This document shows, piece after piece, positions 27,851-37,320 of a DNA stretch of 64,000 nucleotides. The stretch is from Roseovarius gahaiensis. GTDB taxonomy: Bacteria > Pseudomonadota > Alphaproteobacteria > Rhodobacterales > Rhodobacteraceae. The DNA lies in contig NZ_JAAORB010000003.1 of assembly GCF_011601345.1 (NCBI RefSeq), positions 158,416 to 222,415 of the forward strand, written 5' to 3'. Each line of letters begins with the position of its first letter. Positions within the stretch are counted from its first letter, which is position 1. The translations under genes were made by a program, and so were the position numbers. Below the pieces are notes generated by a model that was not told the DNA's origin, did not search any database, and saw only the letters and a program-made list of their open reading frames with translations.

Positions 27851-29272
27851 TCAGGTTCCACAGAACGTGCGATGAACAACCTCTGACGGGCCGGGCGGGC
27901 GCGTCAGGTCGTCGGCACCGTCCTGCCTAGTGAACGGATCGGACAGCACGCGCATCAGGCGGTCAAAGGGGCGGAAATCGCCGGATACGGCGGCTTGGAT
28001 CATGTGTTCCACTTGGTGATTGCGCGGAATGTAGACCGGGTTTGCGGCGCGCATCGTCTCAAACGGTGCAGCCTCGGACTTGATCCTGTCTTGCCAGCTT
28101 GGTGCCCACCGGTCAAAAGCAGCGGGGTCTGTGAAGTGATCACGCGCGGTGCCGTCGACAAGCGCGCGGAACGTGTTGGTGAAATCGGCATCATTTTCAG
28201 CCATCGCTTGCAAAAGATCGGTGATCAGGGTTTCGTCCTCGGGCGTTGCCTGCGCGATACCGATCTTGCGCCCATAGGCCGCCAGCCAATGGGCATGTAT
28301 ACGGTCCGGCATGGCATGCACCAGTTGGGTAAACTCGGACACTGCGGCGTCTTGATTAGGCATCAACCCCACCAAGGCCGTCGCCAGTTGCGCCATGTTC
28401 CAGACAATAACGTTGGGCTGATTGGAGAACGCATAGCGCCCCTGCGCATCAATCGAGCTGAACACCGTATCGGGGTGGAACCCATCCATGAAGGCACAGG
28501 GGCCGTAATCAATGGTTTCGCCCGAAATGCTGGTGTTGTCTGTATTCATCACACCGTGGATGAACCCCACGGACATCCACTGCGCCACCAGCTGCGCCTG
28601 CCGATCTATCACCGTTTCCAACAGGTCTGCCGGGGTTTCGGCCTCGGGGGCGTGGCGCTGAGCGGCATAGTCGAACAAGGCCTTGAGGCCGGGCATATCG
28701 CGCCGGGCGGCGAAATATTGGAAGGTGCCAACGCGCAAATGGCTGGTCGCCACACGGGTCAGCACCGCGCCGGGCATTGCCCCTGTGTCACGATAGACAG
28801 ATTCGCCGGTGGCCACGGCTGCCAGCGCGCGGCTGGTGGGAATGCCAAGCGCATGCATCGCCTCGGACACCACGTATTCGCGCAGCACCGGGCCAAGCCA
28901 CGCGCGGCCATCGCCCATACGGCTATAAGGTGTCGGGCCCGAGCCCTTGAGTTGCAGATCAACGCGCGCGCCACCCGGCGTGACGATCTCGCCCAGTAAA
29001 TGCGCGCGCCCGTCGCCAAGTTGCGGCGAAAACCCACCAAACTGATGCCCGGCATAGACCTGCGCCAGCGGCTCGGCCCCCTCGGGGGGCGTATTGCCGC
29101 CAAAGACCTGCGCCATCACATCGTCAGGGCCGGGCTTGATCCCCAACTCCTTGGCCAACCCGTGATTGAAGGCCAAAAGGGTCGGTGCCTTGACGGGAAC
29201 CGGCAGCATGCGGCTGAAAAACCTGTCGGGCAGGCGGGCGTAGCTGTTTTCAAGGGGAATGTGCAAGCTCAT
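27851..29272 (-). CDS. selO: Protein adenylyltransferase SelO (YdiU family)
   Basis: A pseudokinase-fold enzyme that transfers AMP from ATP to Ser, Thr or Tyr of target proteins and is linked to redox stress. The 473-residue protein shows the family hallmarks LKGSGPTPYSRMGDGRAWLGPVLREYV (quoted only as landmarks: GSGPTPYSR near residue 108, LREYV near 130), GVMNTDNTS near 240 and DYGPCAFMDGF near 255, the metal-binding segment. It lacks the C-terminal selenocysteine/cysteine pair of animal SelO, ending HRTFCGT with a single cysteine near the end. It is followed on the plus strand side by a convergent membrane-protein gene. Confidence 0.92.
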   Translation of the reverse strand: MSLHIPLENSYARLPDRFFSRMLPVPVKAPTLLAFNHGLAKELGIKPGPDDVMAQVFGGNTPPEGAEPLAQVYAGHQFGGFSPQLGDGRAHLLGEIVTPGGARVDLQLKGSGPTPYSRMGDGRAWLGPVLREYVVSEAMHALGIPTSRALAAVATGESVYRDTGAMPGAVLTRVATSHLRVGTFQYFAARRDMPGLKALFDYAAQRHAPEAETPADLLETVIDRQAQLVAQWMSVGFIHGVMNTDNTSISGETIDYGPCAFMDGFHPDTVFSSIDAQGRYAFSNQPNVIVWNMAQLATALVGLMPNQDAAVSEFTQLVHAMPDRIHAHWLAAYGRKIGIAQATPEDETLITDLLQAMAENDADFTNTFRALVDGTARDHFTDPAAFDRWAPSWQDRIKSEAAPFETMRAANPVYIPRNHQVEHMIQAAVSGDFRPFDRLMRVLSDPFTRQDGADDLTRPPGPSEVVHRTFCGT

Positions 29273-29303
29273 TCCATAAACCTAGTATCTGGCAGATGGA
29301 ATG

Positions 29304-29819
29304 CTAGACCTCGCGGGTCAGGATCAGCACTTCATCGCGGGGATGAAACCGCATACGGCGATACAGCGACTGCGGCCGCGTCGCCGCGCGCGGGGTTTCG
29401 ACATGCAGCGCCTTCAGGCCTGCGCCTTTCAGGGCTTTGGGCAGGCTGGTCAGCACCTCGGCCCCGATGCCGCGATTGCGCACGCCCGGCCTGATGAACA
29501 CCTCATCCAGCGTCGCGGTCATGCCACCTTGGCGGATCGACCAGCCGAAGGATAACACAACATAGCCGATCGGCGCACGCACAGGCCCGATCAGATAGGC
29601 CGCGCCATGCGGCGCCCCGTCCAGCAATGCGCCAAGCGCCGCGCGCCGCGTTTGGGCATCCTGCGCAATTTCCATTTCGGCGTGATGCGAGGCAACCAGA
29701 GTGTCAAGACGATCAAGGTCGTCTGGTTTGGCAAGGGTCAGATGAGGCAATGGGAAACCATTCTTGTGATCGGATTGACGGGGCTGACCGTGAAGCGTGG
29801 GGCCGGGAATGTCCACCAC
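29304..29819 (-). CDS. GNAT-family N-acetyltransferase
   Basis: A protein of up to 171 residues with the acetyl-CoA-binding loop PGVRNRGIGAEVL (about residue 115), preceded by the beta strand ATLDEVFIRP. This is the GNAT core. The acceptor is unknown. The start is uncertain: ATG 29819 begins a Pro/Gly-rich stretch of 22 residues before the domain, while TTG at 29750 would start right at the domain (LPHLTLAKPDD). It lies between mazG and selO on the same strand. Confidence 0.78.
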   Translation of the reverse strand: MVDIPGPTLHGQPRQSDHKNGFPLPHLTLAKPDDLDRLDTLVASHHAEMEIAQDAQTRRAALGALLDGAPHGAAYLIGPVRAPIGYVVLSFGWSIRQGGMTATLDEVFIRPGVRNRGIGAEVLTSLPKALKGAGLKALHVETPRAATRPQSLYRRMRFHPRDEVLILTREV

Positions 29820-29866
29820 TCATCTGGCGGTGTCGGCGCGGTTTTGCCACTTGCGGCTGAAACCGG

Positions 29867-30688
29867 TTAACCGCCCGCTTTCTCGTGCATCTTGGCGCGG
29901 GTCCATAGGGCATCCATTTCGGCCAGATCGGATTGGTCCGGGGTTTTTCCGTCCTCGGCCAGCCACTTTTCGATCAACGCGAAACGCCGTGTGAACTTGG
30001 CGTTTGTCCGGCGCAGGGCGGATTCGGGATCGACCTTCAGGTGCCGGGCAAGATTGGCCATAACAAACAGCAGATCGCCCATTTCATCCTCGATCTCATC
30101 ATGGCTTAGGCCCTCGGCCGCTTGCACCAATTCGGCGGATTCCTCGGCCAGTTTGTCCAGCACCTGTGTCGTTTCCGGCCAGTCAAACCCGACGCGCGCG
30201 GCGCGTTTTTGCAGCTTCACCGCCCGCAACAGGGCGGGCAGGCCAACAGCAACCCCGTCCAGCACGCCGGTTTGTGCTTTTTGCGCGCGTTCGGCGGCCT
30301 TGATCGCCTCCCAATCGCGGGTTTGTTGCGCCGCCGATTTATCGCGGCTTTCGGAGCCGAACACATGCGGATGGCGGGCCACCATCTTGTCGGCAATCGC
30401 GCGGGCTACATCGTCAAAGCAAAACAGGGCCTGATCGTCGGCAATCTGTGCGTGAAACACCACCTGCAACAGCAAATCGCCCAATTCATCGCGCAAGTCG
30501 CCCCAATCGGCGCGTTCGATGGCGTCGGCCACCTCATAGGCTTCTTCGATGGTGTAGGGTGCGATGGTTGTGAAATCCTGTTCGATGTCCCACGGGCAGC
30601 CCGCGTCAGGGTCGCGCAGGCGGCGCATGATGTCCAGCAACCGGGGCATCGCATCCTCAGGCGTGTTCAACGCCGGGTCTTGTGGCAT
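29867..30688 (-). CDS. mazG: Nucleoside triphosphate pyrophosphohydrolase MazG
   Basis: Hydrolyses (d)NTPs to monophosphates and pyrophosphate, cleaning abnormal nucleotides and affecting ppGpp level in E. coli. The 273-residue protein has two MazG repeats. The N-terminal repeat has EEAYEVADAI with DELGDLLLQVVFHA (about 50-85), and the C-terminal repeat has EESAELVQAAEG with DEMGDLLFVMANLARHL (about 185-225). Both keep the EExxE and DE metal ligands. ATG 30688 is chosen; an upstream extension of 35 codons lacks family similarity. It is divergent from speB. Confidence 0.93.
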   Translation of the reverse strand: MPQDPALNTPEDAMPRLLDIMRRLRDPDAGCPWDIEQDFTTIAPYTIEEAYEVADAIERADWGDLRDELGDLLLQVVFHAQIADDQALFCFDDVARAIADKMVARHPHVFGSESRDKSAAQQTRDWEAIKAAERAQKAQTGVLDGVAVGLPALLRAVKLQKRAARVGFDWPETTQVLDKLAEESAELVQAAEGLSHDEIEDEMGDLLFVMANLARHLKVDPESALRRTNAKFTRRFALIEKWLAEDGKTPDQSDLAEMDALWTRAKMHEKAGG

Positions 30689-30844
30689 CGGGTCTGTCCT
30701 TCTGTTGACTGATTGGTACCGTGCCGCGCGGATGTCGCTAAGTCCACCCGTGGCATGGGCTTGCATCCGGTGTGCATTACCGACAAAGATCACGCAACAG
30801 GCGGATGATCTTGGTCGCCCCGCCTAAAGAAAGGAACGCGCAGC

Positions 30845-31822
30845 ATGGCCCTTGAGGATGCAAAAAATCAAGTAGATCAGTCTTTTACGAAACAAAGCTC
30901 ACGTGGCTTGAGCTATGAGAACAGCTTTGGTGGTGCCCTGTCATTTCTGCGGCGGCGGTACAGTAAGGATTTGCAAGGGGTTGATCTGGCGATCACCGGC
31001 GTGCCGTTCGATCAGGCGGTCACGAACCGTCCGGGCACACGGTTGGGTCCACGGGCGCTGCGCGAAGCCAGCACCTTGCAAGTGTTCGATCCGCCTTATG
31101 GGTGGGACGGGTTCAGCCCGCTGGAAGAGTTCGATATCGTCGATTATGGCGATCTGGCCTTTGATTACGCCAATGTCCCGGCCTTTCCCGGCGCGCTGAC
31201 GGATCATATTCGTGGCATTCTGGCCGCCGGTGCCGGCAGTATCGCCTTGGGTGGCGATCATTACATTTCGTTCCCGATTCTAAGGGCTTACGCGGAAAGG
31301 TTCGGGCCACTATCACTGCTGCAATTCGATGCCCATTCGGATACATGGGCCGATGATGACATGAGCCGCGTCGACCATGGCACGATGTTTTACAAAGCGG
31401 TGAAGGAAGGTTTGATTGATCCCAAACGTTCCGTTCAGGTCGGCATTCGCACCGTCAACGCCGACAATCTGGGCGTGCCGACGATTGACGCGCGCGAGGT
31501 GCACGAGCGTGGACCGGCTGAAACCGCACGTAAAATCAAAGAGATACTGGGCGATGCTCAGGTCTATGTGACGTTTGACATCGACTGCCTTGATCCGGCT
31601 TTTGCGCCCGGCACCGGCACGCCTGTTTGGGGTGGGTTAAGCAGCGCGCAAGCCGCCATCATCCTGCGCGATCTGGCCGGGATCAACATGGTGGGCGGCG
31701 ACGTTGTCGAGGTGTCGCCGCCGTTTGACAGCACTGGTGCCACGGCCATTGCGGGCGCGCATGTGGCGATGGAATTGATCTGCCTTTGGGGCTGGACACG
31801 ACGCCCTGACAAAACCGGCTAG
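30845..31822 (+). CDS. speB: Agmatinase/ureohydrolase
   Basis: A manganese ureohydrolase that cleaves agmatine to putrescine and urea, or a related guanidino substrate. The 325-residue protein carries the metal-binding motifs GGDHYISF (about 139-146), FDAHSDTW (about 161-168) and FDIDCLDPAFAPGTGTP (about 240-256), as in the arginase/agmatinase family. The last motif matches agmatinases better than arginases, but guanidinobutyrase and similar activities cannot be excluded. GAAAGGAACG precedes the ATG. No biosynthetic arginine decarboxylase is in the window. Confidence 0.88.
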   Translation: MALEDAKNQVDQSFTKQSSRGLSYENSFGGALSFLRRRYSKDLQGVDLAITGVPFDQAVTNRPGTRLGPRALREASTLQVFDPPYGWDGFSPLEEFDIVDYGDLAFDYANVPAFPGALTDHIRGILAAGAGSIALGGDHYISFPILRAYAERFGPLSLLQFDAHSDTWADDDMSRVDHGTMFYKAVKEGLIDPKRSVQVGIRTVNADNLGVPTIDAREVHERGPAETARKIKEILGDAQVYVTFDIDCLDPAFAPGTGTPVWGGLSSAQAAIILRDLAGINMVGGDVVEVSPPFDSTGATAIAGAHVAMELICLWGWTRRPDKTG

Positions 31823-31858
31823 AGTGGTATTTGCCGCCCAAGTAAGAGGACAGACGCG

Positions 31859-32275
31859 ATGAAAATTTTTCTGATCGGCCTTGGGGTTTTGGGGCTTATT
31901 GCTGTTGCGATCAGTGCGTATGTCCGACTGACCCCAAGCGACCCCGATCGGTGGCACAGCATGCCCGCCGCGGTGACCAACCGGGATACCAGCGGCGGGG
32001 CGATGCGGGTGGTTGGCGCGGGGCAGGACGGGCTGGCGCGACTAAACAAGATCATCCGCGCCACGCCGCGCACACAGGTGCTGGCCGGATCGGTCGAGGA
32101 AGGGATGATCACCTATGTCACACGCTCGCGCGTGTTCGGCTTTCCCGATTACACCACGGTTCGGCAGGCTGGTCCGCAACTGGAAATCTATGGTCGGCTG
32201 CGGTTTGGGGGCTCAGATCTTGGGGTGAACGCGGCGCGCATCGACGGTTGGTTGCACTCTTTCGCGCAGGGATGA
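31859..32275 (+). CDS. DUF1499-family membrane-anchored protein
   Basis: A 138-residue protein with one N-terminal hydrophobic segment (FLIGLGVLGLIAVAISAYV, residues 4-22), consistent with a membrane anchor or uncleaved signal. The rest resembles DUF1499: VLAGSVEEGMITYVTRSRVFGFPDYTTV around 76-103 (landmarks ITYVTRSRV and FPDYTTV) and a late SDLGVNAARI. Function is unknown. Its last 63 bp overlap the 3' end of a minus-strand gene ending at 32213. It follows speB by 36 bp and may be co-transcribed. Confidence 0.8.
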   Translation: MKIFLIGLGVLGLIAVAISAYVRLTPSDPDRWHSMPAAVTNRDTSGGAMRVVGAGQDGLARLNKIIRATPRTQVLAGSVEEGMITYVTRSRVFGFPDYTTVRQAGPQLEIYGRLRFGGSDLGVNAARIDGWLHSFAQG

Positions 32276-32506
32276 CGACAGGCACCCGGCCGATATTTCG
32301 CGCCACATCGGCACGTTCAGCGACATTTGGCATTGCGCCATGAAGCTACGGCCGCCGACATGCAGGCAGATCATCTCGCCCATTTCCACGCGGGTTCCGT
32401 TAGGATCCGTACAATAGCAATCCACGGCCTTGCCGCCGATGGTCTGATCGGCAAGGGCTGGCGCGGTCAGGGCGATGCTTAGGGCCAAAGGGCAAAGCGC
32501 GTTCAT
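32213..32506 (-). CDS. Small secreted cysteine-containing protein
   Basis: A 97-residue protein with a signal peptide (MNALCPLALSIALTAPALA, cleavage predicted near residue 19). The mature part has DCYCTDPNG, GEMICLHV, AQCQMSLNVPMWR and AGCL, so five cysteines in about 50 residues, suggesting periplasmic disulfides. I recall similar proteins in Rhodobacterales but no named function. The start is set by the signal peptide; the same frame runs open further upstream across prfA, which is a shadow. Its C-terminal 20 codons overlap the end of the DUF1499 gene tail to tail. Confidence 0.72.
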   Translation of the reverse strand: MNALCPLALSIALTAPALADQTIGGKAVDCYCTDPNGTRVEMGEMICLHVGGRSFMAQCQMSLNVPMWREISAGCLSSSLRERVQPTVDARRVHPKI

Positions 32507-32569
32507 GACACCAGGATACCACAGGCTTAGGTCTTGACCAAACCGGGACAAAGGGGCAGATGCCAGACC

Positions 32570-33616
32570 ATGGTGCCTTTGGACAAACTTTATGAGATCG
32601 TGCAGCGCTTCGAGTATCTCGAAGCGCAAATGACTGCGGGCGGCGGGGATATCGCCAAGCTGGGCCGCGAATACGCCGAACTGCGCCCCGTGGTCGCAGA
32701 AATTCGCGCCTACAGGCAATTTCTGGAAGATATCGAGGCGGCACAGGCCATGCTGGACGATCCGGAAATGCGCGATCTGGCGCAAGACGAACTGTCCCAG
32801 CTTGAGGCCCGCCTGCCCGAGTTGGAAGACAAACTGCAACTGGCGCTGTTGCCCAAGGATGCCGCTGATGCGCGGCCCGCGATCTTGGAAATCCGCCCCG
32901 GCACCGGCGGCGAAGAGGCGGCGTTGTTTGCCGGGGATCTGCTGCGCATGTATCAGCGCTATGCCGAGGCCAAGGGGTGGGCGTTTGAAATCATCGAACT
33001 GTCGCAATCCGAGATCGGCGGTGTGAAAGAGGTGGTCGCGCGGATTTCCGGGGATCATGTATTTGCCCGGCTGAAGTTCGAATCTGGCGTGCACAGGGTG
33101 CAGCGCGTGCCCGAAACCGAAAGCGGCGGGCGCATCCATACGTCGGCGGCCACCGTGGCCGTGCTGCCCGAGGCTGCGGATGTCGATATTCAGATTGATC
33201 CCAATGACCTGCGCATTGACACGATGCGCAGTTCGGGCGCCGGGGGGCAGCACGTCAATACAACGGATTCTGCCGTGCGGATCACCCATGAGCCAACCGG
33301 CATCGTGGTGACCAGCTCGGAAAAGTCACAGCACCGCAATCGCGAGATTGCCTTGCAGGTGCTTAAGACACGGCTGTTTGACATGGAACGGCAGCGCGCC
33401 GCCGAAGAACGTTCGGCCAGTCGCGCCGCGCAGGTCGGATCGGGCGACAGAAGCGAACGCATTCGTACCTACAATTTCCCGCAGGGCCGGATGACCGATC
33501 ATCGCATCAACCTGACGCTTTATAAACTGGATCAAGTGATGCAGGGCGATCTGGACGAGGTGATCGACGCGCTAACTGCCGATGCGCAGGCGGCGATGCT
33601 GGCCGAGATGCAATGA
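32570..33616 (+). CDS. prfA: Peptide chain release factor 1 (RF1)
   Basis: Releases the peptide at UAA and UAG stop codons. The 348-residue protein has the stop-codon-recognition tripeptide PET in [10 protein letters not shown] (about residue 178; the PxT motif of RF1) and the catalytic GGQ loop in [12 protein letters not shown] (about residue 226). The ATG at 32570 is chosen by fit with family N-termini ([13 protein letters not shown]); a longer frame begins at 32534. prmC overlaps the stop by 4 bp, a common pairing because PrmC methylates the GGQ glutamine. Confidence 0.96.
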   Translation: MVPLDKLYEIVQRFEYLEAQMTAGGGDIAKLGREYAELRPVVAEIRAYRQFLEDIEAAQAMLDDPEMRDLAQDELSQLEARLPELEDKLQLALLPKDAADARPAILEIRPGTGGEEAALFAGDLLRMYQRYAEAKGWAFEIIELSQSEIGGVKEVVARISGDHVFARLKFESGVHRVQRVPETESGGRIHTSAATVAVLPEAADVDIQIDPNDLRIDTMRSSGAGGQHVNTTDSAVRITHEPTGIVVTSSEKSQHRNREIALQVLKTRLFDMERQRAAEERSASRAAQVGSGDRSERIRTYNFPQGRMTDHRINLTLYKLDQVMQGDLDEVIDALTADAQAAMLAEMQ

Positions 33617-34476
33617 CCGACGCCCCTGTACATTCCGTGGGATGGTGGTGGCGGTTTGGCACCGAGATATTGCGCAAGGCGGGGATTGAGGGCGCAGATC
33701 GGGACGCGCAATTGATTTTAGCGTCTCATTTGAAAGCCGACCCCGGCACATTGCGTTTGCAGATGGACCGTGAGTTGACCGCGACCGAGTTTTCCGAAGC
33801 TGGTCAGCAAGCCTATCAAACGGATTTGCAATCGCGTGCGGCGGGGCGGCCTGTGTCGAAAATCCTTGGCACCCGCGCCTTTTGGGAGAGCACATTTTAC
33901 GTCAACGACGACGTGCTAGATCCGCGACCCGACACCGAGTTGTTGATCGAAGTGGCGTTGCAACGGCCCTATGCACGGTGTCTCGATCTGGGAACGGGAT
34001 CGGGATGCATTGCGATCACATTGGCCTTGCAAAACGGCGGCGCGTCAATTCTGGCCACCGATATTTCGGAAAAAGCCCTGCAGGTCGCGCGCAGGAATGC
34101 GCGCGCGATCGGGGTGGAGTCTGGACTGGAGTTTCGCCGCTCGGACTGGCTTGAGGCGGTGGAGGGCAAGTTTGATCTGATTGTCTCCAATCCCCCCTAT
34201 ATTGCCGCCGATGAAATGTCAGAGCTTGCCCCGGACCTTGCATTTGACCCGCGCGAGGCCCTGACCGATGAAGCGGATGGTCTGAGCGCATACCGCGTGA
34301 TTGCGGCGCAGGCCCCCGATTATCTTCTGCCCGGCGGGCGGCTTTTGGTTGAAATAGGCTGGCGGCAAGGTGATATCGTCGCCGACATGTTCAAGGCAGC
34401 CGGATTCGACGATCTGCGTGTTTTGAAGGATTTGGCCGGGCATGATCGTGTTGTGGCGGCGGTCTGGCGTGGCTGA
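33613..34476 (+). CDS. prmC: Release factor glutamine methyltransferase
   Basis: Methylates the GGQ glutamine of RF1 and RF2 to speed termination. The 287-residue SAM-dependent enzyme has the N-terminal helical domain that contacts the release factor (about 1-85), the SAM loop [14 protein letters not shown] near residue 120 and the catalytic NPPYIAADE near residue 195. Its ATG overlaps the prfA stop (ATGA), so production is coupled to its substrate. prfB, the other substrate, is about 22 kb downstream. Confidence 0.94.
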   Translation: MTDAPVHSVGWWWRFGTEILRKAGIEGADRDAQLILASHLKADPGTLRLQMDRELTATEFSEAGQQAYQTDLQSRAAGRPVSKILGTRAFWESTFYVNDDVLDPRPDTELLIEVALQRPYARCLDLGTGSGCIAITLALQNGGASILATDISEKALQVARRNARAIGVESGLEFRRSDWLEAVEGKFDLIVSNPPYIAADEMSELAPDLAFDPREALTDEADGLSAYRVIAAQAPDYLLPGGRLLVEIGWRQGDIVADMFKAAGFDDLRVLKDLAGHDRVVAAVWRG

Positions 34477-34707
34477 TCTTGGTGTAAGAACGCAAAAAAA
34501 CGGATGAATTTGGCGAAAATGCTGCTTTGCCCTTGTCAGCGATGATCTGGCGTGTTTATTGGATATACGTTACGCAGCGATAACGCCTTCGGGCGATCCT
34601 TGTAACACTAAGCCATTACATGTCGGATCCTTAATGAACTATAGCGCGCGTGTGGCGCGATCACGGATCAAACGACGCATTGAGCACAGGGCTAAACAGC
34701 TAAACCA

Positions 34708-35274
34708 ATGAGATCATCTAAATCACGTCCGCGTAATAAGTCTAACCGTAACCGTTCGGTTGGCAATATCGTAAACCGGGTTTTCGACAGTTCGGGCCCG
34801 GAAGGTAAAGTGCGCGGTACGCCGCAGCAGATTATCGAGAAATACAATCAGCTTACGCGTGATGCGCAGTTGAGTAATGACCGTGTTGCTGCTGAAAACT
34901 TTCAGCAGCATGCCGAGCATTACCTGCGTATGCTAGGCGCCGCGCAGAAAGAACAGGACGCGCGCCGCGAACAGCAGGAACGCGAAAATCGTGAACGTCA
35001 GGCCGAACGTGACCGCGAGCGCGCCAAGCGTGAGGCCAGCGAAGGCACAGACCCGGCCGCGGCCCCGCAGCCGGATGTCGCCCCGGCCGATCCCCAAGGT
35101 GAAAGCGAGCTGGTCGAAACGCCTGAAACGCAAAAGACCGAAAAGCCCAAACGTCCGCGCAAACCACGCGCCAAAAAGCCGCCTCAGGGCGGCGGGGCGC
35201 AAGCCACGGACGATACCAATGGCGAACAGAACAAGGCGGACACCCCATCGGATGACGCAAAAGCGGCTGAATAA
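34708..35274 (+). CDS. DUF4167-family protein
   Basis: A 188-residue highly charged protein. The conserved N-terminal half (about 1-80) has SSGPEGKVRGTPQQI, RDAQLSNDRVAAENF and QQHAEHYLRML, the DUF4167 domain. This is followed by a predicted coiled, Glu/Arg-rich segment (about 80-115) and a low-complexity tail rich in Pro, Lys and Ala. Function is unknown; the Asn/Arg-rich first 20 residues suggest nucleic-acid contact. It is monocistronic, with a 230-bp upstream gap and a good terminator after it. Confidence 0.85.
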   Translation: MRSSKSRPRNKSNRNRSVGNIVNRVFDSSGPEGKVRGTPQQIIEKYNQLTRDAQLSNDRVAAENFQQHAEHYLRMLGAAQKEQDARREQQERENRERQAERDRERAKREASEGTDPAAAPQPDVAPADPQGESELVETPETQKTEKPKRPRKPRAKKPPQGGGAQATDDTNGEQNKADTPSDDAKAAE

Positions 35275-35299
35275 TCAGCTTTGTTCAAGCGCTTTAACG

Positions 35300-35327
35300 A
35301 ACCCCGCCATTTGAGCGGGGTTTTTCA
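35300..35327 (+). terminator. Rho-independent terminator of the DUF4167 gene
   Basis: An 8-bp perfect stem (AACCCCGC with GCGGGGTT) around a 7-base loop is followed by TTTCATTTTT. It lies 25 bp after the stop codon and is the clearest classical terminator in this half of the window. Confidence 0.88.
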
Positions 35328-35390
35328 TTTTTGACGCATGACGTTATTGAAACCGGCGCTGTCTTGAGGGCCGTTTCGCCCACATCTGCA

Positions 35391-36341
35391 TCAAATTTCG
35401 ATGTTGAGCTTCTTGATCATGTCATCCCGCGCCGAAAGCGCCTGCTTTGCCTCTTCCGGCAAGGCCGCCGCGCACCCGTTGATCAGGCATTCGGCGGCCA
35501 GCGTGAATGTTGTCATGGAATTCGACAAGAAGCTGGTTTCATGCGGGACAAGTATGGCCGCTTGGCTGATGGCGGCAAGCGGAGAACTGGCCCTGTCGGT
35601 GACGGCGACGATGTCGATCTCGTGCTCCGCGGCGGCGTGGGCCGTGGCGGCCACCTGAGCCGAATAGGGCGCGCAGGAGGCTGCGATCAAGACATCCGAC
35701 GGCCCCATCGAGGCCAGACCTTCGGCAATGCCAAGATTGCTGGAATCCAGCATATGCACATCCGAACGGATCATCCGCAGACCGTAAACCAGAAAACTTG
35801 CGAAGGCATGGAATTGCCGGATGCCGTGCACCATCACGCGCGGGGCCGAGGTGATCAGATGGGTTGCCTTTTGAAACTGGCCAATGTCGCAGCCTTCGAT
35901 AAAGCGTTCGATATTGGCCTGATTTTCCCGGCAAAGCCGCGCAATGCCACCCATACCCGAGGCACCTTCTCCGGCTAGGGCGGTTTGCGCTTGGCGGGTG
36001 TAGAAATCCCCCGGCGCGGACATGGCCGCATCAAGCAAGACCTGCTGAAAGGCGCTAAAGCCCGGATATCCAAGCGCTCGGGCCAGCCGGGTCAATGTCG
36101 AAGGGTTCACCGACAGCTTTTCGGCAAGGGCTGTGATTGACAGCAGGGCGGGGTCGCCACGCAGGTCAAGGATATCCGACAGCGCCTTTTGCGCCTTTGG
36201 ACCAAGCGATTGATGGGCGTCGCCGCGTGCGATGCGCAACATAAGATCGCGCAATTCCTTTACATTGCGCGGCGCGGTTGCCGGACCGCCTTGTCGGTTT
36301 TCAGGGGGTTGCAAATACCGGGCCTTGTGATGTTTGGTCAT
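35391..36341 (-). CDS. MurR/RpiR-family transcriptional regulator
   Basis: A 316-residue regulator with an N-terminal HTH_6 domain (LSITALAEKLSVNPSTLTRLARALGYPGFSAF region, about 65-100, landmarks TALAEKL and STLTRLARALG) and a C-terminal SIS domain (about 145-290) that usually binds a phosphosugar or related ligand. It is the last gene of a minus-strand operon with the C45 hydrolase and an amino-acid ABC transporter, so it probably controls that operon. The start at 36341 overlaps the hydrolase gene by 41 bp; an internal ATG at 36242 would avoid this overlap but lose 33 residues. Confidence 0.85.
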   Translation of the reverse strand: MTKHHKARYLQPPENRQGGPATAPRNVKELRDLMLRIARGDAHQSLGPKAQKALSDILDLRGDPALLSITALAEKLSVNPSTLTRLARALGYPGFSAFQQVLLDAAMSAPGDFYTRQAQTALAGEGASGMGGIARLCRENQANIERFIEGCDIGQFQKATHLITSAPRVMVHGIRQFHAFASFLVYGLRMIRSDVHMLDSSNLGIAEGLASMGPSDVLIAASCAPYSAQVAATAHAAAEHEIDIVAVTDRASSPLAAISQAAILVPHETSFLSNSMTTFTLAAECLINGCAAALPEEAKQALSARDDMIKKLNIEI

Positions 36342-37320
36342 ATACGCTCCATTCCACCTTCGATAATTCTACGCGGAATATGGCGGTTGCAAGCGTATTC
36401 TCGTGGTCGGGGTCATCGGCGCGGACCCGGTGAATCGGTAGCCCCGCACCGCCGGTATCGCGCAGGATGCGCAGCGGGTCGGTTACGCCGTCGGCCAACA
36501 GGCGTGTGCCACGTGCCTGCCGGTCTCGGGACGAGGGGGTGATGGTTTGGCCCGGTGCGCCTTGGCCCATGTGCAGCGCATGATTGGCATGAACAGCCGG
36601 GGTTTCGATGGCTTGGGCCGAACACTGACCGCCGCCAAATTCAACACTCATCAGGCGTGGGTCTCCGGCCTGAGCCAGCGACATGTGAAAACCGCCGCTT
36701 GCGGTATGGCGGTGACACTGGTCTAACGCCTGGTCCAGCGTGTCACAGCGCAAGATCGCCCGCCCAAGGCCCATGCGGGGCAGGTCGGCGGTGACATTGT
36801 GCAGGCGCAGGTTGTTGACGGTTTGCACCAGCCCTGCGGCATTGGTGGCAAAGGTGTGGCCGGGGATCGAACCGGGATAGCAAAAAGACATCAGCGCCGG
36901 CCCATCATCCGGCGTCAGTTCTGCCAGAAAGGCATGACCGCGAAAGCCGGGCATCCCGTCTTCGTTATGGCCGATCATGGGGGCCGGGCCGGGAATCTGA
37001 ACCGTCGTGCAGCCATCGGGCACGTTTGACATCAGGTCGCCCCGGCAATTCCACGCCACCACCTGTTCCAGCGGCAGGTGCAGCTCGTCGGCCATGCCTT
37101 GCAGTTCCTCCCAAATGGCGGGGAACAGGGTTTGCAGATTAACGGCCATTGTCTCGACCGCGCCCGCATGGGCCGGGTTGATCACCGCGCGCCAATAGTC
37201 GGCCTTGAGAAGAACCTCGTGCACGGCGTCGCGGCCGGCCTCGCCCAAGGTCCGGCCGATTTGGCGCGGGGTGCCGCGCGCCGTGACTCGGCCCAGTTCA
37301 GAAACGCCTAGATCAGACAT
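36301..37320 (-). CDS. C45-family NTN-hydrolase (acyltransferase/amidase-like)
   Basis: A 339-residue protein of the C45/isopenicillin N acyltransferase-like family. The likely self-processing and catalytic cysteine is C104 in PDGCTTVQI, followed by GHNEDGMPG near residue 116 and [18 protein letters not shown] near residue 155. Such proteins cleave between the residue before the cysteine and the cysteine to expose an N-terminal nucleophile, then hydrolyse amide bonds. The substrate is unknown. Overlaps with the ABC ATPase gene (8 bp) and the regulator gene (41 bp) show that it belongs to the transporter operon. Confidence 0.8.
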   Translation of the reverse strand: MSDLGVSELGRVTARGTPRQIGRTLGEAGRDAVHEVLLKADYWRAVINPAHAGAVETMAVNLQTLFPAIWEELQGMADELHLPLEQVVAWNCRGDLMSNVPDGCTTVQIPGPAPMIGHNEDGMPGFRGHAFLAELTPDDGPALMSFCYPGSIPGHTFATNAAGLVQTVNNLRLHNVTADLPRMGLGRAILRCDTLDQALDQCHRHTASGGFHMSLAQAGDPRLMSVEFGGGQCSAQAIETPAVHANHALHMGQGAPGQTITPSSRDRQARGTRLLADGVTDPLRILRDTGGAGLPIHRVRADDPDHENTLATAIFRVELSKVEWSVYDQTSQGPVFATP

